This document shows positions 18,596 through 27,678 of a DNA stretch of 64,000 nucleotides, piece by piece (position 1 is the stretch's first letter; every line of letters begins with the position of its first letter). This DNA comes from Acidobacteria bacterium Mor1. Its GTDB lineage: Bacteria; Acidobacteriota; Polarisedimenticolia; Polarisedimenticolales; Polarisedimenticolaceae. The notes under the pieces are model-generated. The model saw only the letters and a list, made by a program, of their open reading frames with translations. It searched no databases and was not told where the DNA came from. The DNA lies in NCBI GenBank assembly GCA_001664505.1, contig CP011806.1:5082830-5146829 (forward strand). The letters are read 5' to 3'. The translations under genes and the position numbers were made by a program.

Positions 18596-19435
18596 ATGTC
18601 CGACCCTCGCCACTATCAGATCGCCGTGCTCGGATCGCTCCTGGCCTACGGCTGTCTCGCCCTGGATTTCGCCGTGGGGTGGCATCAGATCGTCACCCTG
18701 GTCCTCGTGGCCCTGGGGACCCAGATGCTGGCTTCCCGCTGGGTCGACATCCCCTTCGACTGGCGCAGTCCGCTGATCTCGTCTCTGAGCCTCTGCCTTC
18801 TGCTGCGCACCGAGACCGCCTCGGCCACGGTGTTGGCGGCGGTGATCACCATCGCATCGAAGTTCCTGATCCGGCTGCGGGGCAAGCATGTCTTCAACCC
18901 GACCAACTTCGGATTGATCGCGATCCTGCTGCTCGACGCCGGCTGGGTGTCGCCGGGGCAGTGGGGGAGCGCGGCGCTTGCCGCCTTCGCCTTCGCCGGC
19001 CTCGGGGGGCTGGTGGTTTTTCGAGCCCGGCGGGCGGACGTGACCTGGGCCTTTCTCCTGTTCTACCCGGCGCTCCTGCTCGCCCGGGCGATCTGGCTCG
19101 GTGACCCAATGGCGATTCCGCTGCACCAGCTTCAGAGCGGCGCGCTGCTGCTGTTCGCCTTCTTCATGATCTCCGACCCCAAGACGACGCCCGACCGTCG
19201 CAGCGGCCGCATCCTGTTCGCTCTGCTGGTGGCCCTGACCGCGGGCTTCATCCGCTTCGTTCTGTTTCAACCCAATGAACTGCTCTGGGCGTTGGTGTGC
19301 TGCTCGATGCTGACGCCCCTGATCGATCGCATGCTGCCGGCGGAACGCTATCGCTGGCAAACGGCCATCCCTCCTCTCTCCGATTCCGACCCGACCGCCT
19401 TCCGGGTGCAACCGAAAGGAGTTCTCGCATCATGA
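18596..19435 (+). CDS. Stand-alone NqrB/RnfD-family membrane protein
   Basis: A 279-residue membrane protein with about nine helices. Segments GKHVFNPTNFGLIAILLLDA and FAFFMISDPKTTPD are hallmarks of the NQR2/RnfD family, which in Nqr and Rnf complexes carries a covalent FMN and takes part in sodium- or proton-coupled electron transfer. No other Nqr or Rnf subunit lies nearby. The place where NqrB and RnfD have the flavinylated Thr (SGAT) reads SGAL here, so covalent FMN looks unlikely. The ATG of the DUF2330 gene overlaps its stop (ATGA), indicating an operon. It is probably a membrane partner of the DUF2330 protein rather than an energy-coupling pump. Confidence 0.8.
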   Translation: MSDPRHYQIAVLGSLLAYGCLALDFAVGWHQIVTLVLVALGTQMLASRWVDIPFDWRSPLISSLSLCLLLRTETASATVLAAVITIASKFLIRLRGKHVFNPTNFGLIAILLLDAGWVSPGQWGSAALAAFAFAGLGGLVVFRARRADVTWAFLLFYPALLLARAIWLGDPMAIPLHQLQSGALLLFAFFMISDPKTTPDRRSGRILFALLVALTAGFIRFVLFQPNELLWALVCCSMLTPLIDRMLPAERYRWQTAIPPLSDSDPTAFRVQPKGVLAS

Positions 19436-20775
19436 AACGCCAGATCCTGCTCGCCGTGACGACGCTCTGCGTCGCGCTGATCGCCGCGCCGCCCGTAGCC
19501 GCCTTCTGCGGCTTCTACGTGGCCAAGGCGGATACCAGGTTGTTCAATGAAGCCTCCCAGGTGGCCATTGCCCGTCACGACGGCAAGACCGTCTTGACCA
19601 TGGCCAACGACTACCGGGGGGAACTCGAGGAGTTCGCCATCGTGATTCCGGTCCCGACCCTGCTCGAGCGTGAGCAGATCAACGTGGCGGACAAGCGCCT
19701 GCTGGACCATCTCGACGCCTACTCGTCACCGCGGTTGGTCGAGTACTACGACGAGAACCCCTGTCGCCGCAGATTCGACATGTTGAAAGTCGCTCCCATG
19801 GGCCGGTCCAAAACGGCGGATGTCGCCGAGATGGAGGCCCGGGCGCGGAGCCTCGGCGTGACCATCGAAGCGGAGTACACCGTCGGCGAATATGACATCG
19901 TGATCCTCTCGGCCAGGGAGAGCGACGGGCTGACCACCTTCCTGAAGGAAACCGGCTACAAGCTGCCCAGCGGCGCCGAGCGGGTGCTCGGCAGCTACAT
20001 TCGCCAGGACATGAAGTTCTTCCTGGCCAAGGTCAACCTGGAAGAGCAGGCGCGGCAGGGGACGACCTACCTGCGCCCGCTACAGGTCGCCTTCGAGTCT
20101 CCCAAGTTCATGCTGCCGATCCGGCTGGGTACCCTGAACGCCGAGGGGCAGCAGGAGCTGTTCGTCTACACCCTGACCCGCGAGGGCCGGGTCGAAACCA
20201 CCAACTACCGCACGGTCAAGCTGCCCACCGACGTGGATGTCCCCGCCTTCGTCAAGAGAGACTTCGGCAAGTTCTACAAGGCGATGTTCGAGGAACAGAC
20301 CCGCAAGCATGACGGGCGGGTGGTGTTTCAGGAGTACGCGTGGAACATGGCCTGGTGTGATCCCTGCGCCGCCGACCCGCTCTCCCGGGATCAGCTTCAG
20401 CAGCTCGGTGTGTTCTGGCTCGACGAGAGCCCGCAGCAGTTCGGCGGACAGGCCCAGCAGGTCTTCATCACCCGGTTGCACCTGCGCTACGACGGGAAGC
20501 GTTTCCCCGAGGATCTGATGTTCCAGGAGACCTCGGACAACAGCAATTTCCAGGGGCGCTACGTGGTGCGCCATCCGTTCCCGGGCTACGGCGACTGCGA
20601 GAGGGGCCGCCGCTACCGGGAGCAGCTTCCCGAGCGGCGGGAAAAGGAGGCTCAGACCCTGGCCAACCTGACCGGGTGGGAGATCGGCGACATTCGGGCG
20701 AGAATGGAGGGGGAGGGCGTGGAGTTCCCCGCCGACGCACCGAAGGAGCCCTGGTGGAAGCGCATCTGGAATTGA
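19432..20775 (+). CDS. DUF2330-family exported protein
   Basis: A 447-residue protein with a signal peptide (LCVALIAAPPVAAFCGFYV); mature CGFYVAKADTRLFNEASQVA and TVLTMANDYRGELEEFAIVI are signature stretches of DUF2330, a family of unknown function in diverse bacteria. A conserved Cys sits right at the predicted cleavage region and Cys pairs occur later (AWCDPCAADPL). No enzyme motif is recognisable. The ATG at 19432 overlaps the stop of the NqrB-like gene, and the DUF4846 gene overlaps its end, making a three-gene unit of a membrane protein, an exported DUF2330 protein and a lipoprotein-like DUF4846 protein. Confidence 0.88.
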   Translation: MKRQILLAVTTLCVALIAAPPVAAFCGFYVAKADTRLFNEASQVAIARHDGKTVLTMANDYRGELEEFAIVIPVPTLLEREQINVADKRLLDHLDAYSSPRLVEYYDENPCRRRFDMLKVAPMGRSKTADVAEMEARARSLGVTIEAEYTVGEYDIVILSARESDGLTTFLKETGYKLPSGAERVLGSYIRQDMKFFLAKVNLEEQARQGTTYLRPLQVAFESPKFMLPIRLGTLNAEGQQELFVYTLTREGRVETTNYRTVKLPTDVDVPAFVKRDFGKFYKAMFEEQTRKHDGRVVFQEYAWNMAWCDPCAADPLSRDQLQQLGVFWLDESPQQFGGQAQQVFITRLHLRYDGKRFPEDLMFQETSDNSNFQGRYVVRHPFPGYGDCERGRRYREQLPERREKEAQTLANLTGWEIGDIRARMEGEGVEFPADAPKEPWWKRIWN

Positions 20776-21731
20776 TCGGAACGATGGTCCTGATATCGGT
20801 GTTCTCCGGCTGTGGCGCGCAGCCGGAGGCGCCGGCTGTTCCACCTTCGGAGGCCGTCGGCACCGAGTCGCCGGCCGCTCCGGCCGAGGCCGCCTCCGAG
20901 AGCCGCCGCCCGGCCCACGGCCCGCCGGTGAGCCACCCGTGGCCTCACGCCGCCGGTCCCCAAAGGTTTCTGGGGGGCATCGCGCCGCCGCGCGGTTTCG
21001 TGAGGGTGCCTGCAGCGGAGAACAGTTTCAGCGCATGGCTGCGAAGCCTGCCGCTCTTGCCGGACGGCACCCCGGTGCGTCTGCACAACGGCCGCCGCAA
21101 GTGGAATCAACGCGCGCAGCATTCGGTGGTCGATATCGACATCGGCGAGGAAGATCTGCAGCAATGCGCTGACGCGGTGATCCGGCTGCGGGCGGAGTAC
21201 CTGCGCGCCGCCGGCTGCGTCGATGCGGTCGGGTTCAACTTCACCAGCGGTGACCCCGCCCGCTGGAGCGAGTGGGCGGCGGGTGTTCGCCCGTCGGTGC
21301 GAGGCAACAAGGTCGACTGGGCGACCACCGCCGAACCGGACGCCAGCTACGACAGCTTCCGGCGCTACCTGGATCTGGTCTTCATGTACGCCGGCTCGGC
21401 ATCGTTGGCGCTGGAGCTTCAGGGGGTCACCGATCCGTCAGACGTGCTTGCCGGGGACGTCTTCATTCAGGGGGGCTTTCCCGGCCACGCGGTGATCGTC
21501 GTCGATGTTGCCGAGAACGATGCAGGCGAGCGGATGTTCCTGCTGGCCCAGAGCTACATGCCCGCTCAGAACGTACACGTGTTGCGTGGCCCCGGGTCGA
21601 GCCCATGGTATCCGGCCCGCTCCGGCGGCGTCCTCGAGACCCCGGAGTGGACTTTCGACTACGGTGATCTGCGGCGCTTCCCCACGGTCTGTCCCGCCGA
21701 AGAGGGTGGGGCGAAGTCCGAGGGGACCTAG
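20754..21731 (+). CDS. DUF4846-family putative lipoprotein
   Basis: A 325-residue protein. Matches to DUF4846 are clear: NSFSAWLRSLPLLPDGTPV, a central VGFNFTSGD, and GGFPGHAVIVVDVAENDAG near the C-terminus. Function is unknown; the GHA segment and fold hints recall hydrolase or peptidase-like folds, but I would not name an activity. A short hydrophobic stretch ends VFSGC, a possible lipobox. Start: GTG at 20754, five bases after AAGGAG, overlapping the end of the DUF2330 gene; an ATG at 20784 is the alternative but has a poor ribosome site. The signal lacks the usual basic N-region, so export is probable, not certain. Confidence 0.75.
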   Translation: MEAHLELIGTMVLISVFSGCGAQPEAPAVPPSEAVGTESPAAPAEAASESRRPAHGPPVSHPWPHAAGPQRFLGGIAPPRGFVRVPAAENSFSAWLRSLPLLPDGTPVRLHNGRRKWNQRAQHSVVDIDIGEEDLQQCADAVIRLRAEYLRAAGCVDAVGFNFTSGDPARWSEWAAGVRPSVRGNKVDWATTAEPDASYDSFRRYLDLVFMYAGSASLALELQGVTDPSDVLAGDVFIQGGFPGHAVIVVDVAENDAGERMFLLAQSYMPAQNVHVLRGPGSSPWYPARSGGVLETPEWTFDYGDLRRFPTVCPAEEGGAKSEGT

Positions 21732-21805
21732 CCGCAGCCCCGGTGCCGTTGGCGTTCGACGGCACCCCGCTCTATGCTCGTGAGCCCCCAGGCAAGAGGT
21801 CTCCC

Positions 21806-24049
21806 TTGAACCGCCGTATCTCTCTATTCGTCGCTACGTTGCTCGCCGTCTGTTGGCTGGCGATCGTTCCCCTGGCCGCGGGCCTCGAGGAAGAGGTCGG
21901 CCGCAGCGAGGTGCGCATCCGTTCCGAGGCGTATCCGTTGACCACCGGGCGCACCGTCGCCGAGGCGCGGATTCCCGAGCGGTTGGAGCGGCTGGGCTAC
22001 ACCCGCCTGCGCGAACGGCCCACCGAACCCGGCGGTTGGTTCTGGGGACACGAAGGGCTCTGGATCTACCGCAAGGCTCATCGTCTGGGTGGCCGGGACT
22101 ACGCGGCGAGCCTGATCGGCCTGCGGTTGCGGCGCAAGGACGGGATGATCCTCGGCGCGTTGGCGTTGGACGGCAGCCCGCGGAAACTCGACGACCCGCT
22201 GTGGCTGGAACCGGAGCTGCTCTCCGAGTCGCTGGAAGGGGATCGGGCGCCACGCTTCCCGATCGAGCTGGCCGAGCTTCCCGAGCATGTCTGGCGCCCG
22301 CTGCTGGCCATCGAGGACTCTCGCTTCTTCGATCATCGTGGCGTCGATGCTCGCTCGGTCCTGCGTGCGGCGTTGGCGAACCTCAAGGCGGGGGGCGTGT
22401 CCCAGGGAGGCAGCACCCTGACCCAGCAGCTGATCAAGAATCGGGACCTGACTCCCAAGCGGACCATGGGGCGCAAGCTTTCCGAGGCGACCCGTTCGCT
22501 GATGCTCGAGGCGGAGTACTCCAAGGAGGAGATTCTCCAGGCCTACCTGAACCAGGTCTATCTGGGGCATGTCGACGGGCTGGCGATCCATGGCTACGGC
22601 GCCGGCTCTCGGGCCTACTTCTCCAAGTCACCGGCGAAATTGAGTCTGGCCGAGGCGGCGACCCTGGCCGGGATGATTCAGGCGCCGAACCGTTTGACTC
22701 CGGTGCGCCATCCCGAGGCCTCGCGCAAGCGTCGCAACACCGTGTTGGCGCGGATGGGGGAGCTTGGCTGGGCTTCTGCCGCCGAGGTGGAGAAGGCACG
22801 CAACAGTGCGATCCGCTTGAAACGTAGCGATCCGCAGCCTCACGGCGCCGAACACTTCGTCCAGCGGATCGCCTTCGAGGTGGGTGAGGCGGCCCGGCGA
22901 CGGTTGGAGAAGGGGCGGGGCGTCGTCGTGGAGACGACCCTCGATCCGGAGCTCCAGCGTCTGGCCGAGGCGGCGGTTTCGAGGCGGCTGGCCGCATTGC
23001 GCAAGGGCTCGCGCCGGTTGCGCAACGGCAAGCTGGCCGCGGCGCTGGTGGCGATGGATGTCGAGAGCGGGGCGCTGCTGGCCTACGTCAGCGGTGACCC
23101 GGCGGTGCGCGGTGGTTTCGATCGCCTGCGCCGGGCTCAACGCCAGCCGGGTTCGACGGTCAAGCCGTTCCTGCTGCTCGAGGCTTTCGACAAGTGCGGC
23201 GACGAGAAGGCGCTGAACCCGGGAACGCGCTTGCTCGACGGGCCGATCAAGATCGATATTCCCGGCGCGACCTGGCGTCCCGAGAACTACGACCGGGAGT
23301 ACCGCGGGCCGGTGACCGTGCGCCGGGCGCTGGCCGGCTCGATCAACACTCCCTTCGTCCGCCTCGCCCGCCACTGCGGGTTCGAGGAGAGCGCCGCGAC
23401 CCTGCGCAAGGCGGGGCTCGCCGTGCCGCCGGAGACGCCCCCCTCCTTCACCCTGGGCGCCATCGAGGTCTCGCCGCTCCAGCTCGCCGAAGCCTTCACC
23501 GTGTTCGCCACGCCGGGATACACCGTGGAATCCCGCAGCTGGAGCCGCATCGAGCGGCCGGCAGGCGGTTCCATCGCCCGGGACCGGCCCGATCGCCGCA
23601 GGGTGGCCAGGCCGGCGGTGGCCTACATCGTGCGCGACCTCCTGCGCCACGCCGCCGAGGAGGGCACTGCACGGGCGGCGGAGGTCAAGGGCCTCAACAT
23701 CGCCGCCAAGACCGGCACCAGTTCCGAGAAGCGGGACGCCTGGCTCGCCGGCCACGTCGGCTCGATGGTGGTGGTCGCCTGGGTCGGCATGGACGACGGC
23801 GAACCCCTGGGGCTGACCGGCGCCCAGGCTGCGGCTCCGATGTGGAAGTCCTTCGTCGCCGACGCGGCCAGGGCCCGCCCGTCCCGCCCCGTGGAGCGAC
23901 GCCGCGGAGTCGTGCGGAAGTTCCTCGACGAGGAGAGCGGGCTGTTGGTCAAGGCGGGTGAAGGGGAGCCGGTGTTGTTCCGCCGAGGCAAGACGCCTGA
24001 GCGCAAGCGCCTCTGGCGCCGCCGCAGCGACGACCCGGTGATCGACTAG
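21806..24049 (+). CDS. mrcB: Bifunctional class A penicillin-binding protein, PBP1b-like
   Basis: A 747-residue membrane-anchored peptidoglycan synthase. It has one N-terminal transmembrane helix (RRISLFVATLLAVCWLAIVP), a UB2H-like segment (about 35-120), a GT51 glycosyltransferase domain (AIEDSRFFDHRGVD, GGSTLTQQLIKN) and a transpeptidase domain with all three motifs: SxxK in QPGSTVKPF (Ser about 450), SxN in SINTPF and KTG in AKTGTSS (Lys about 635). It should polymerise lipid II and cross-link the strands. Start: TTG at 21806 with GAGG at 21796-21799; in-frame GTG at 21743 is possible but lacks a site. The UB2H-like part suggests activation by an outer-membrane lipoprotein, as LpoB does in E. 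coli; no such gene is recognised here. Confidence 0.93.
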   Translation: MNRRISLFVATLLAVCWLAIVPLAAGLEEEVGRSEVRIRSEAYPLTTGRTVAEARIPERLERLGYTRLRERPTEPGGWFWGHEGLWIYRKAHRLGGRDYAASLIGLRLRRKDGMILGALALDGSPRKLDDPLWLEPELLSESLEGDRAPRFPIELAELPEHVWRPLLAIEDSRFFDHRGVDARSVLRAALANLKAGGVSQGGSTLTQQLIKNRDLTPKRTMGRKLSEATRSLMLEAEYSKEEILQAYLNQVYLGHVDGLAIHGYGAGSRAYFSKSPAKLSLAEAATLAGMIQAPNRLTPVRHPEASRKRRNTVLARMGELGWASAAEVEKARNSAIRLKRSDPQPHGAEHFVQRIAFEVGEAARRRLEKGRGVVVETTLDPELQRLAEAAVSRRLAALRKGSRRLRNGKLAAALVAMDVESGALLAYVSGDPAVRGGFDRLRRAQRQPGSTVKPFLLLEAFDKCGDEKALNPGTRLLDGPIKIDIPGATWRPENYDREYRGPVTVRRALAGSINTPFVRLARHCGFEESAATLRKAGLAVPPETPPSFTLGAIEVSPLQLAEAFTVFATPGYTVESRSWSRIERPAGGSIARDRPDRRRVARPAVAYIVRDLLRHAAEEGTARAAEVKGLNIAAKTGTSSEKRDAWLAGHVGSMVVVAWVGMDDGEPLGLTGAQAAAPMWKSFVADAARARPSRPVERRRGVVRKFLDEESGLLVKAGEGEPVLFRRGKTPERKRLWRRRSDDPVID

Positions 24050-24663
24050 CGGCGGGTCTTGGGGATCATCAGCTTGAGGGCGGTGAGTTCGTCGTTGAAG
24101 GCGATGTTCTTCACGTCGACCAGATCCAGGCGCTTGATATGGGCGCGGACGTGGCGGTCGCCGAACTCCTTGCGCCCCTTGGGCCAGATGACCCAGATCG
24201 AGCCGTCCCGTTTGATCGCGGCCTCGAGCTTGTCCAGCCGTCTCAGCTCTTTCTCGGACTTCACCCCGACCAGGATCCAGTCGGAGTTCTTGCGGGTGCG
24301 GCCCCGGCCGATGTCGTCGGTGCGCTCTTCGAGTTCGGGCATCAGGTCCTGGTCGTCGACGTGCAGCACGCAGACCCGCTGGCCCGGCTTGACCCCCAGT
24401 TTGTCGATCCGGCTCCTGGGGTAGCGGATCTTGCGGAACCAGTGCTCCGCCTCCCGGGCGCCCAGCTCGATGCGGTACTTGCTGCGCCCGGCCTTGAAGT
24501 GGAGAGACGCGCCCCGGGCCTCGACCTCCTTGATGTCGGCGAGCCGGACCGACAGCCGTTCTCCCCGGGCCGGCCTGAACTGCACCTCGGTGCTGCTCAG
24601 GTATGCCTGCCCCTCGGCCCTGGTGCGGCCGCGGTGCAGGATGCCGTCGGCCTCTCGGCCCAC
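24046..24663 (-). CDS. DUF3052-like protein with N-terminal PH-like segment
   Basis: A 205-residue cytoplasmic protein. Residues about 20-85 resemble a small PH-like beta domain (VQFRPARGERLSVRLADIKE). From about 95 it matches DUF3052: LGVKPGQRVCVLHV, SDWILVGVKSEKELRRLD, IWVIWPKGRKE, and a C-terminal VDVKNIAFNDELTALKLMIP. The function of DUF3052 is unknown. The GTG at 24663 shares one base with the TAG stop of the RidA gene, so they are coupled. Its 3' end overlaps the convergent PBP gene by four bases. The fusion of the two parts is supported only by continuous reading; neither part shows catalytic residues. Confidence 0.7.
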   Translation of the reverse strand: MGREADGILHRGRTRAEGQAYLSSTEVQFRPARGERLSVRLADIKEVEARGASLHFKAGRSKYRIELGAREAEHWFRKIRYPRSRIDKLGVKPGQRVCVLHVDDQDLMPELEERTDDIGRGRTRKNSDWILVGVKSEKELRRLDKLEAAIKRDGSIWVIWPKGRKEFGDRHVRAHIKRLDLVDVKNIAFNDELTALKLMIPKTRR

Positions 24664-25148
24664 TAGAGCTTCTCGGCGACGAAGATGATCTCGACTTCGG
24701 CGTCCCTGGGAAGCCGCGCGACCTGGAACGCCGCCCGGGCGGGCCGGTGGTCGCCGAAGAACTCGGCGTAGATCCCGTTCATGGTGCCGTAGTCCTCGAG
24801 GTCCGCGAGAAAGACCTGGGCTTGCACCACGTCGGTCTTGGCGAAGCCCGCCTCCTGCAGTACGGCGTGGAGGTTGGCCAAGACCTGGCGGGTCTGGGCC
24901 TCGACCCCCTCGACCAGTTCGCCGGTAGCCGGATCGAAGCCGACCTGCCCCGAGAGGTACAGGCGATTGCCCACCCGCTGGGCCTGGGAATAGGGGCCGA
25001 TCGCCGCCGGGGCCTTGTCGGTCCGGATCTCCTCACGGGTCACCGGTTCCGGGCTCGCCTCGGCGGGGGAGGTGGCCGGCGCCGTGCAGCCGGTCAGGCA
25101 GGCCAGGGTCGCGGTCAACAACAGGCTCGTGGTCAGCAGTCGCTTCAT
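24663..25148 (-). CDS. Exported RidA-family lipoprotein
   Basis: A 161-residue protein made of a lipoprotein signal (LLLTATLACLTGC) and a RidA/YjgF domain (KAPAAIGPYSQAQRVGNRLY, LSGQVGFDPATG, ARLPRDAEVEI). Cytoplasmic RidA deaminates reactive enamine/imine intermediates. The substrate Arg is kept (PARAAFQVARLP), but where RidA has the IEIEA Glu this protein reads VEIIF, so the canonical activity may be altered. Exported versions are less common. Start: ATG at 25148 with GGAGA six bases upstream; a GTG at 25166 overlapping the previous stop is possible but would lengthen the signal. It sits between the S15/CocE hydrolase and DUF3052 genes. Confidence 0.85.
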   Translation of the reverse strand: MKRLLTTSLLLTATLACLTGCTAPATSPAEASPEPVTREEIRTDKAPAAIGPYSQAQRVGNRLYLSGQVGFDPATGELVEGVEAQTRQVLANLHAVLQEAGFAKTDVVQAQVFLADLEDYGTMNGIYAEFFGDHRPARAAFQVARLPRDAEVEIIFVAEKL

Positions 25149-25162
25149 GCTCGTTCTCCGGC

Positions 25163-27046
25163 TCACGGTTCGACCACCGTCAGCACGATACGGGACGGAT
25201 GTTCTTCAGAAAGGTGCACCGCGTTCTTCGCCACCTTGGGCTCCGACTCGTTGTAGTTGGGGCCGCCGGTGTTCATGTTGCGGGAGAAGCGGGGGAAGTT
25301 GCTCGAGGAGATGTCGATGCGGATCCGGTGCCCCTTCTTGAACACGTTGCTGGTCAACATCGACGACATGCGCAACTCGTAGACCTGGCCGGCCTCCATC
25401 ATCACCTGCTTGTCGTAGCCCTCCCGGTAGCGGGCGCGGAAGATGGTCTCGTCCAGGTTGTAGGCGGTGCCGTCGGGTTGGACATCGATCAGCTTGGCGG
25501 TGAAGTCCGTATCCGGCGCGTCGGAAGAGACGTAGAGGACGACCTCGACGGGGCCGGTGGCTTCCAGGTCCTCCTTCAGCGGTTCGCTGGTGTAGACCAG
25601 CACGTCCGCCCGGGCCTCGACGCTGCGCTGGTCGAAAGGGCCGCCGTCGATAGTCCCGCCGATACAGCAGACCCCGCCGCCGACCGACGGCGCGGGAACC
25701 AGCGGATCGTAGGTGAAGCGGTCGACGTTGGCCGTCTTCGCCGGCTTGTCGCTCAGTTTGCCGTCGCCGAACAGGCTGTTGGCGCCGTCGCTGCTGCTCA
25801 GATAGAGCGCCTTCTTGCCGGCGCCCGCCGGCGGCCAGCTATCGGAAGTGTTCCACTGATCGCTGCCGAAGGTGAAGTAGGCATTCTTCGGCGTCTTCTC
25901 GAAGCCGTTGTCCTCACCCTTCAGAGTGAAGTCGAACCACTCGAAGACCTGCTCCTCGTAGGCGTATTCGGCGTTCTCGATGGTGCGCTCGCCCAGCTCC
26001 AGTGGATAGTCGGCGCGGTAGAAGGCGCAGTGGAGCAGGGGTGCCATCACCATGTACTGGTGCTCGCGCACCAACGGGTCCGACGCGTTCTTGCGGATGT
26101 GCTCGACCATGGCCACGTTGGGGCCGGTGGAGATGTCGTACCAGGAGAACATCCAGAGCGCCGGCACGCCGAAGTCGTCCTTCTCGTGCCACAGCCCCTC
26201 ACTCTCGTACCAGGCCGGATCTTCGGGGCCCCGGCTCAGGAAATCGGCGAACATCCCCTTCGGACCCGAGACCTCTTCCATCGCCTTGGACAGGGGCAGG
26301 GTCCAGATCTTCTTCTTCCACTCGACCTCGGGCATCTCCGGTGCGAGGTCGAAGTACTTGGACAGCCGCACCACATCTTCCCGGTCGAGCCCCTTGGGGA
26401 GGCGGGGCCGTTGGGTGTTCTGTACCCAGTAGAGCCAGGTCAGGTAGAACATCTGCTCGGCGCCACCCCGGTACCAGTTGCCCTGTTCGACGAACTCGCC
26501 GACCTTGCCCAGGCCGGCGCCCGGGGCCATCGGCACCGCTGAGGCGTGGGCCGGATGATCCATCGCCGCCAACGCCATCTGCCATTCGGCCGACGACGAA
26601 CAGCCGATGGTGCCGACCTTGCCGTTGCTCCACTCCTGGTCGGCGATCCAGGTCAGCGCGTCGTAGCCGTCGGTGCGGGGGAAGCCGAGGATCTCCCACT
26701 CGCCGCCGGAAAAGAACCGTCCCCGCTCGTTCTGGATCACGAAGGCGTAGCCCTGGGAGACCGCCTCGTGGGCGAAGCGCAGCCGGGCGCCCTTCATCTC
26801 GTTGTAGTTGTAGGGGGTGCGCCAGAAGATCGTGGGCAGCGGCCCCTCGTGATCCTTGGGCAGGTAGAGGTCAGTGGAAAGCCCGACACCGTCCCGCATC
26901 GGGACCATCAGCTTCTTTTCGACGGTGGCGTTGCGTTCGAGCCACTTGGCCCGGTCCTCATCCCGCCAGGTAGGTTGCTGGGCGAAGGTGGGTAGGGCGA
27001 GGAACAGGCAGCAGGCAGCGATACAGATTCGGGTCCAGAACGACAC
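25163..27046 (-). CDS. Exported S15/CocE-family hydrolase (X-Pro dipeptidyl-peptidase-like)
   Basis: A 627-residue protein with a signal peptide (RICIAACCLFLALPTFAQ). The N-terminal part is an alpha/beta hydrolase of the CocE/NonD type (VPMRDGVGLSTDLYLPKD, IQNERGRFFSGG), with the nucleophile elbow GTIGCSSSAEWQ (Ser about 150). The C-terminal part is the jelly-roll domain of the family (VEVVLYVSSDAPDTDFTAKL, GHRIRIDISSSNFPRFSRN). Relatives cleave X-Pro dipeptides, cocaine or other esters and amides; the substrate is unknown. The GTG at 27046 follows GGAGG at good spacing. It heads a three-gene operon with the exported RidA and DUF3052-like genes, all with tiny gaps or overlaps. Confidence 0.9.
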   Translation of the reverse strand: MSFWTRICIAACCLFLALPTFAQQPTWRDEDRAKWLERNATVEKKLMVPMRDGVGLSTDLYLPKDHEGPLPTIFWRTPYNYNEMKGARLRFAHEAVSQGYAFVIQNERGRFFSGGEWEILGFPRTDGYDALTWIADQEWSNGKVGTIGCSSSAEWQMALAAMDHPAHASAVPMAPGAGLGKVGEFVEQGNWYRGGAEQMFYLTWLYWVQNTQRPRLPKGLDREDVVRLSKYFDLAPEMPEVEWKKKIWTLPLSKAMEEVSGPKGMFADFLSRGPEDPAWYESEGLWHEKDDFGVPALWMFSWYDISTGPNVAMVEHIRKNASDPLVREHQYMVMAPLLHCAFYRADYPLELGERTIENAEYAYEEQVFEWFDFTLKGEDNGFEKTPKNAYFTFGSDQWNTSDSWPPAGAGKKALYLSSSDGANSLFGDGKLSDKPAKTANVDRFTYDPLVPAPSVGGGVCCIGGTIDGGPFDQRSVEARADVLVYTSEPLKEDLEATGPVEVVLYVSSDAPDTDFTAKLIDVQPDGTAYNLDETIFRARYREGYDKQVMMEAGQVYELRMSSMLTSNVFKKGHRIRIDISSSNFPRFSRNMNTGGPNYNESEPKVAKNAVHLSEEHPSRIVLTVVEP

Positions 27047-27115
27047 GGGAACCTCCGGTTCAGAGCAGGGCTGGAGTGTATACCCCGAATCGTGCCGGAG
27101 AGACCGCGGATCGGG

Positions 27116-27610
27116 CTAGCGGTGGCGGTAGACCTCGTGGGGGCCGAAATCGAACAGCTCGATCACGCCGTCGAGGCGGGCGCCCAGGCGTAGCGCCAGC
27201 TTCTTCGAGGGCTCGTTGCTCGGATCGATGTAGCTGACCAGCGACGGCAGGTTCAGAACCTCCAAAGCATGCTTTCGCACCGCGATCCCGGCCTCGACGC
27301 CGTAGCCCTTGCCCTGGGCCCGGGGCAGCAGCCAGTAGCCGAGTTCCGGCTCGGGCCAGGGCTCCGAGTTCCAGAGCCCGACGGTGCCGACCAGAGCCCC
27401 GCCGTCCCGCTCGGTCAGGGCCAGGTAGGAGTAGCCCATCAGTTGATAGTGCCCGATGTAGGTGGCCAGCGAACGCCAGGCCTGCTCGGGTGCCTTGACC
27501 CCGCCGACGTAGCGGGCGTTCTCCTCGACGGCGAAGAACGCAGCGATCTCATCGAAGTCGTCGAGGGCCCAAGGGCGAAAGACCAGGCGCTCCATTCGAA
27601 TGTCCAGCAT
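27116..27610 (-). CDS. GNAT-family N-acetyltransferase, RimJ/RimL-like
   Basis: A 164-residue cytoplasmic enzyme with the standard order of the group: MERLVFRPWALDDFDEIAAF at the start, GTVGLWNSEPWPEPELGYWL, the acetyl-CoA loop LPRAQGKGYGVEAGIAVRKH (Q/R-x-x-G-x-G/A), and YIDPSNEPSKKLALRLGARL near the end. It should move an acetyl group to an amino acceptor, often a ribosomal protein N-terminus or small molecule; the acceptor cannot be told. Start: ATG at 27610. Divergent from the permease-like gene starting at 27679. Confidence 0.9.
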   Translation of the reverse strand: MLDIRMERLVFRPWALDDFDEIAAFFAVEENARYVGGVKAPEQAWRSLATYIGHYQLMGYSYLALTERDGGALVGTVGLWNSEPWPEPELGYWLLPRAQGKGYGVEAGIAVRKHALEVLNLPSLVSYIDPSNEPSKKLALRLGARLDGVIELFDFGPHEVYRHR

Positions 27611-27678
27611 GGTGGGATTGTCGCACGTCCTTCGCCGAGAGCGCTCGAACCATTCGTTCTGGTACCATCGCGCCAACC

